From Dellaglioa kimchii (GTDB lineage Bacteria; Bacillota; Bacilli; Lactobacillales; Lactobacillaceae), in NCBI RefSeq assembly GCF_046115505.1, contig NZ_CP170736.1:682001-746000 (forward strand): a DNA stretch of 64,000 bases, in the 5' to 3' direction. Within the stretch, counting starts at the first letter, position 1; every line of letters begins with the position of its first letter. The notes below the pieces were generated by a model that saw only the letters and a program-made list of their open reading frames with translations, was not told the origin of the DNA and searched no databases. Positions 59,873 through 64,000 of this stretch are shown here, piece after piece. The position numbers and the translations under genes are program-made.

Positions 59873-59904
59873 AAAAAAAGCCAAAACATTTAATTTTGGC
59901 TTTT
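59873..59904 (-). terminator. Terminator of yebC
   Basis: Hairpin AAAAGCCAAAA / TTTTGGCTTTT followed by T7 on the minus strand, immediately before comGA. Confidence 0.88.
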
Positions 59905-59971
59905 CATATTTTTATATTTAATTAATTTCCAACTTTTTAAGATGACTTATCTCTTTATTATAGAGAGTACC

Positions 59972-60706
59972 TTAATCTTCGTCTGCAATATCACCAGCAT
60001 GGAAAACTTCTGAAACATCATCATTGTCTTCCAATGCATCAATCATATGATGAAATTGTTCAATTTTATCTTCAGGTACTGGTACTAGATTTTGAGGAAT
60101 CATTACTAATTCAAATGTATCTAATTTGTATCCCTTAGCCTCTAACGAAGCACGTACATCTGGTAAGTCTTTTGAATCCGTATATATTTCAAATAACTCT
60201 TCTGATGTTTTTAAGTCTTCAGCACCAGCATCAATAACATCTTCAAACATAGCATCTTCATCAGTATCTAATTCTTCACGAGAAATTATGATGTACCCTT
60301 TACGATCAAACATGTAATTAACTGAACCTGTTTCACCTAAATTTCCACCATTACGTGTAAATGCAATACGAACTTCTGAAGCAGTCCGATTACGATTATC
60401 CGTCAAGGTATGAACTAAGATGGCAACACCACCTGGTGCGTAGCCCTCATATGTAATTTCTTCATAATCTGCACCTTCTGAACCAGACGCTTTATCAATA
60501 GCACGTTTAATATTATCTTTTGGCATATTTGCAGCTTTAGCTTTATCAAGCATCAAACGTAATGAGGGGTTCGAATCGGGATCAGGACCACCACTTTTTG
60601 CAGCCATGTAAATTTCTCTCGATAATTTTTGGAAAATTTTACCACGTTTAGCATCTTGTGCATTTTTACGACCTTGGATGTTATTCCATTTTGAATGTCC
60701 TGACAT
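59972..60706 (-). CDS. YebC/PmpR family protein
   Basis: A 244-residue cytosolic protein starting MSGHSKWNNIQGRKNAQDAK, the universal YebC/TACO1 start, with GGDPD-type and GGNLGETGSVNYMF motifs. Members are known as transcription regulators or, for YebC/TACO1 proteins, as translation factors that relieve ribosome stalling at proline stretches. It lies just upstream of comG with a terminator between. Full length. Confidence 0.95.
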   Translation of the reverse strand: MSGHSKWNNIQGRKNAQDAKRGKIFQKLSREIYMAAKSGGPDPDSNPSLRLMLDKAKAANMPKDNIKRAIDKASGSEGADYEEITYEGYAPGGVAILVHTLTDNRNRTASEVRIAFTRNGGNLGETGSVNYMFDRKGYIIISREELDTDEDAMFEDVIDAGAEDLKTSEELFEIYTDSKDLPDVRASLEAKGYKLDTFELVMIPQNLVPVPEDKIEQFHHMIDALEDNDDVSEVFHAGDIADED

Positions 60707-60814
60707 AATTCCCTACCTCTTTCCGAAATGTTTCTGAATTTTTACTTTTAACCGTTTATTATGATATCAAAATAATAGCTTAATATCAACCTTCTTCACG
60801 AGAATCGGATTGAA

Positions 60815-61318
60815 CTAGTTTTCTTTAGCTTTTTTGTGCCGATAGTATATTAGAATTAATATAGTCAAAATTACACCCGTTGTTGCACCAATTGTATCAA
60901 GTAAAACATCTTGGATTAAGGGCGTTCTACCACCTGTAAAACTTTGGTGAATTTCATCAAGTCCTGCATATAGCGCTGCACAAGCAACTGCAATAAGCCC
61001 ACTGTAACGCCAATACTTAATTTTATTTTTCACTCCCAAGAATATGAAGCTAGCCATAAAGAAATATGTCATAAAATGAGCAGTTTTACGGATAAAAAAC
61101 TCAACTAATTTAAAATAACCAACATGGTTAAAGCTTTCATCTGTTCCAGCATAACTAAATGAAATATGTGACAACATGCTTTCAAATGGTTTACCAGCTA
61201 AATACTTTTCTAAAAAAGGAATAGATGTCTGCTGCTTGTACGTTTCCGAAGAACTAATAAACAGAATTACAATAATTAAGAAGGCTAAAAAAAAGTAAAT
61301 ATTATTTTTATTTTTCAT
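60815..61318 (-). CDS. VanZ family membrane protein
   Basis: A 167-residue VanZ-like protein with four to five helices. The family core is RKTAHFMTYFFMASFIFLG (about 76-94) and GLDEIHQSFTGGRTPLIQDVLLD (about 118-140). The ATG at 61318 follows GGATGGG; an ATG four codons earlier lies in that site. Members relate to VanZ of teicoplanin resistance, but most are of unknown function. It starts 24 bases after the ccpA terminator. Confidence 0.9.
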   Translation of the reverse strand: MKNKNNIYFFLAFLIIVILFISSSETYKQQTSIPFLEKYLAGKPFESMLSHISFSYAGTDESFNHVGYFKLVEFFIRKTAHFMTYFFMASFIFLGVKNKIKYWRYSGLIAVACAALYAGLDEIHQSFTGGRTPLIQDVLLDTIGATTGVILTILILIYYRHKKAKEN

Positions 61319-61341
61319 AAAATTTCCCATCCAAGTATAAT

Positions 61342-61384
61342 AAAAACTTGATTTTCCAAATATAATTTAGAAAACCAAGTTTTT
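61342..61384 (-). terminator. Terminator of ccpA
   Basis: Hairpin AAAACTTGGTTTTC / GAAAATCAAGTTTT with T-rich flank on the minus strand. Confidence 0.85.
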
Positions 61385-61391
61385 TATTATA

Positions 61392-62393
61392 TTATTTTGT
61401 TGAAGAACGCTTGATTAATCCATATGGTAATTGGATCGTTTTTTCACTAACTTCTTCTTTATCCATTAATTTTGTTAATAATCTCATAGATACAGCCCCT
61501 AAATCGTATAAAGGTTGTGTTATTGAAGATAATTTTGGTCTAACAATTTCAGTCAATTTTGAATCGTTACTTGTAATAATTTCAAAATCTTCGGGTACAC
61601 TCAAACCAGCATCTCTAGCACCATTCAAAACACCAACAGCTAATTCATCATCACCAACAAATGCTGCAGTTGCATGACTTGAAGAAATTGCTGGCCATAA
61701 GGTTTCGCCAGCTCGATAAGAATAATCTGTTTCAAAAATTAAGTCTTGATCAAATTTTATTCCGGCTTTTTCAAGAGCTAATTTATAACCTTTTAGTCGA
61801 TATTCACCATTAATGGGTTCATCCATTGAACCTGAAACAAATGCAATACGTTTATTGCCATTATTAATTAAATCCGTTACTGATTCCATTACAGCTGCAA
61901 TATAATCAATATTAACACTACCTAATTCTCCAGTAGGATCAACTGAACCTGAAAGAACAACTGGTGTACGACTTCTTTTAAGTTCAGCACGTAATTCATC
62001 AGTAATTTGATTTCCCATAAAAATAATACCATCAACTTGTTTAGCTAATAATGTATTTAATACTTGCACTTCTTTTTGACCATTTTGATCAGAGTTAGCT
62101 AAAATAATATTATATTTATACATTGTTGCAACATCATCAATTCCACGTGCTAATGATGAAAAGTAAATATTAGTTACATCGGGAATAATAACCCCGACTG
62201 TTGTCGTTTTCTTACTTGCTAATCCTCTAGCAACAGCATTAGGTCTGTAATCAAGTCGATCAATAACTTCCAAAACTTTTTTTCTTGTTGCAGGTTTAAC
62301 GTTAGGGTTACCGTTAACCACACGTGAAACAGTTGCCATTGAAACAGCCGCTTCTCTTGCTACGTCATAAATTGTAATTGTTTGTTTATCCAT
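61392..62393 (-). CDS. ccpA: Catabolite control protein A
   Basis: LacI-family master regulator of carbon catabolite control, 333 residues. The N-terminal HTH TITIYDVAREAAVSMATVSR (about 5-24) and hinge ARGLASKKTTTVGVIIP match CcpA closely; the core binds HPr-Ser-P. It is transcribed divergently from pepQ as in other lactobacilli, with a cre site between the two that would allow autoregulation. Full length. Confidence 0.96.
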   Translation of the reverse strand: MDKQTITIYDVAREAAVSMATVSRVVNGNPNVKPATRKKVLEVIDRLDYRPNAVARGLASKKTTTVGVIIPDVTNIYFSSLARGIDDVATMYKYNIILANSDQNGQKEVQVLNTLLAKQVDGIIFMGNQITDELRAELKRSRTPVVLSGSVDPTGELGSVNIDYIAAVMESVTDLINNGNKRIAFVSGSMDEPINGEYRLKGYKLALEKAGIKFDQDLIFETDYSYRAGETLWPAISSSHATAAFVGDDELAVGVLNGARDAGLSVPEDFEIITSNDSKLTEIVRPKLSSITQPLYDLGAVSMRLLTKLMDKEEVSEKTIQLPYGLIKRSSTK

Positions 62394-62479
62394 TAGTATT
62401 ATTTCCTCTCATTACTTAAATATCAAGTTTTCATTCCGTTTTCAAGCACTAGAATAATTTAGCAAATTTTCAAGACAAT

Positions 62480-62493
62480 TGCAAGCGTTTTTA
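62480..62493 (+). promoter_or_regulatory. cre site between ccpA and pepQ
   Basis: TGCAAGCGTTTTTA fits the cre consensus TGNAANCGNWNNCA except T for C near the end. Suggests CcpA control of its own gene and perhaps of pepQ. Confidence 0.72.
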
Positions 62494-62560
62494 CCTTATT
62501 TTCATGAAAATAATTTTTATATTATGAAAATTTCAATTTTTAATTGTTATGTCTTACTTA

Positions 62561-62569
62561 TGCTATAAT
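62561..62569 (+). promoter_or_regulatory. pepQ promoter (extended -10)
   Basis: TGCTATAAT at 62561-62569 is an extended -10 element, 31 bases before the pepQ ATG. A canonical -35 is not evident. Confidence 0.7.
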
Positions 62570-62599
62570 ACAGTATACTATTGTAAAGGGAGAGATTTC

Positions 62600-63703
62600 A
62601 TGTCACATATTGCATCTTTACAACAATGGCTTGCCAATAATGGTACTGACATTGCTTATATCAACGATCCAATGAGTATTCAATATTTTACCGGTTTTGA
62701 AAGTGATCCTATTGAGCGCGTTTTAGCTCTCTTTGTATTTCCTGATCAAGACCCATTTTTATTTACACCCGCTCTTGAAGTCGAAGCTGCCAAAGATACC
62801 GGCTGGAAATATCCAGTTTATGGTTATCTTGATCACGAAGATGCTTTCGCAATCATACAAAGTGAAATTAATAAACGTAAAAATTCGCCAAAGAAATGGG
62901 CTATTGAAAAAGGTAGCCTAACGGTTGAAAGATATGATGCTATTCGTCGTATCTTCCCAAGTGCTGAATTTGTAGCTGATGCAACAAGCTTTATCGAAAC
63001 ACTTAAAGTAATTAAAACACCAGACGAGATTGAAAAATTAAAAATTGCTGGAAAATGGGCTGATGTCGCTTTTGAAGTTGGCTTTAACGCTCTTCAAGAA
63101 GGCAGAACTGAACAAGATGTTGTTGCAGAAATTGAATATGCAATGATGAAAAAAGGAATCATGCATATGAGCTTTGACACTATTGTTCAAAGTGGAAAAA
63201 ATGCCGCTGAACCTCATGGATTTGCAAAAAAAGATCTTATCCAATCAAATGCTTTAACATTATTTGATTTAGGTGTTATCTCAGATGGTTATATCTCAGA
63301 TGCTAGTCGTACTGTAGCATTCGGTAAACCAAATGAAAAAGCATTGGAAATTCATAAAGTTTGTCTCGAAGCGCAATTAAAAGCGCAATCTGCTGCTAAA
63401 CCAGGTATGATTGCGGAAGATTTAGATAAAGTTGCTCGTGACGTCATCGTCAAGGCTGGTTATGGTGACTACTTTATTCATCGCCTTGGTCATGGTATGG
63501 GGCAAAGTGAACATGAATTCCCTTCAATTATGGAAGGAAATAAAATGGAACTTAAACCCGGTATGTGTTTCTCAATAGAACCTGGTATTTACATTCCAGG
63601 TGTTGCTGGCGTTCGTATTGAAGATTGCATTTATCTAACTGAAAACGGTAATGAACCATTTACAGTTACACCAAAAACATTAAAAACAATTGAACTACAC
63701 TAA
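62600..63703 (+). CDS. pepQ: Xaa-Pro dipeptidase
   Basis: Metallopeptidase (M24) of 367 residues that splits X-Pro dipeptides. It has an N-terminal creatinase-like domain (about 1-130) and the pita-bread domain. Metal ligands are visible in DLGVISDGYISDASRT (two Asp), HRLGHGMGQSEHEFP (His), SIEPGIYIPG (Glu) and VRIEDC (Glu). The frame opens 17 codons earlier, but GGGAGAG before the ATG at 62600 sets the start. Divergent from ccpA, with a perfect bidirectional terminator after it. Confidence 0.95.
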   Translation: MSHIASLQQWLANNGTDIAYINDPMSIQYFTGFESDPIERVLALFVFPDQDPFLFTPALEVEAAKDTGWKYPVYGYLDHEDAFAIIQSEINKRKNSPKKWAIEKGSLTVERYDAIRRIFPSAEFVADATSFIETLKVIKTPDEIEKLKIAGKWADVAFEVGFNALQEGRTEQDVVAEIEYAMMKKGIMHMSFDTIVQSGKNAAEPHGFAKKDLIQSNALTLFDLGVISDGYISDASRTVAFGKPNEKALEIHKVCLEAQLKAQSAAKPGMIAEDLDKVARDVIVKAGYGDYFIHRLGHGMGQSEHEFPSIMEGNKMELKPGMCFSIEPGIYIPGVAGVRIEDCIYLTENGNEPFTVTPKTLKTIELH

Positions 63704-63710
63704 TAAAAAT

Positions 63711-63760
63711 AATAACTAAAAACCCCTAAAGTTTTCTAACTTTAGGGGTTTTTAGTTATT
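63711..63760. terminator. Terminator of pepQ
   Basis: Perfect 23-base hairpin arms AATAACTAAAAACCCCTAA... around TTCT. Strong in the plus direction and symmetric. Confidence 0.95.
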
Positions 63761-63796
63761 ATTGCGTTTAATATCCCATAAACTATGAGTCTTAAA

Positions 63797-63852
63797 TAAA
63801 AAAATAGGTCACCAAATGCTACTCATTTTTGAATAGCACATGATTACCTATT
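63797..63852 (-). terminator. Terminator of the partial gene at the right edge
   Basis: Imperfect hairpin with outer arms AATAGGT / ACCTATT and inner TGCTA / TAGCA; a T tract follows on the minus strand. Confidence 0.75.
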
Positions 63853-63912
63853 ATTCTAAAGCTAATTGATTCAAATAGTTCGCATTAAACATTGTAATAT
63901 TCTTTTTTACTT

Positions 63913-64000
63913 TTATTTTTCGCCTGTCCATCCATCTGGATAAATTGTTTCAGCTTTGCCTTCTGCTGCATCAGCATCTTTAGCTTCACCAAAAGCACTC
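63913..64000 (-). CDS. Partial gene, C-terminal 28 codons
   Basis: The minus strand reads in frame from the window edge to TAA at 63913-63915, giving an acidic, hydrophilic tail AFGEAKDADAAEGKAETIY followed by PDGWTGEK. The start lies outside the window. A YtxH-like general stress protein is often found near ccpA in Firmicutes, but this tail is too short for a firm call. Confidence 0.6.
   Translation of the reverse strand, partial: SAFGEAKDADAAEGKAETIYPDGWTGEK

Overview
The window looks like chromosomal DNA from a low-GC member of the Lactobacillaceae. The evidence is the 16S rRNA (minus strand, anti-Shine-Dalgarno CCTCCTTT at its 3' end) and a typical lactobacillus gene set: ccpA/pepQ divergent pair, pepV-rsuA-ytgP block, argS and leuS under T-box control, yunD-yutD-nagD-DUF1461 operon and comG operon. 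The genus is not resolved; a psychrotrophic or meat-associated lactobacillus (Dellaglioa or Latilactobacillus type) would fit, but that is only an impression. Most genes lie on the minus strand.

Layout. 1-4.3 kb: YlbF-family protein, a class A penicillin-binding protein, argR and a Crp/Fnr regulator. 4.3-6.2 kb: argS with its T-box leader. 6.2-10.6 kb: a complete MurNAc-peptidoglycan salvage operon in the order mupG-murQ-murP-murR, with a promoter, an AT-rich palindrome and a cre site. 10.7-14.2 kb: a heterodimeric ABC exporter. 14.3-21.4 kb: tRNA-Gly(CCC), a MATE pump, YaiI, an SPFH protein with a lone NfeD-like OB partner, LicD, DedA, ackA and a MarR regulator. 21.4-24.6 kb: a giant YhgE/Pip protein whose promoter and palindromic operator candidate suggest control by the downstream MarR. 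24.8-30.8 kb: small membrane proteins, UspA, GNAT, tRNA-Leu(CAG), a dead ISL3-type insertion sequence and about 1 kb of eroded sequence with possible tiny ORFs. 30.8-40.3 kb: pepV, rsuA, ytgP/murJ-like flippase, leuS, an MFS pump and metK. 40.4-46.8 kb: a complete rRNA operon (16S-Ile-Ala-23S-5S) followed by twelve tRNA genes, driven by two strong tandem promoters. 46.8-53.2 kb: cvfD-like S1 protein, cyclophilin, type-2 ferredoxin/flavodoxin-NADP reductase, DedA and the yunD operon. 53.5-60.7 kb: an amino-acid permease, ytxK, the full seven-gene comG competence pseudopilus operon and yebC. 60.8-64 kb: vanZ, ccpA, pepQ and the 3' end of one more gene.

How it works together. CcpA encoded near the right end probably acts on cre sites seen before mupG, between ccpA and pepQ, and (weaker) before ackA. 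The mup operon recycles wall sugar, while PBP1A, ytgP and LicD act in envelope construction. The only mobile DNA is the inactivated ISL3 element. I saw no CRISPR array, intact prophage or defence island. The most unusual points are regulatory: an 18-bp palindrome on the -10 of rrn P1, a 29-bp palindrome on the likely ackA promoter, and metK placed 28 bp behind the tRNA-operon terminator with no obvious promoter of its own.
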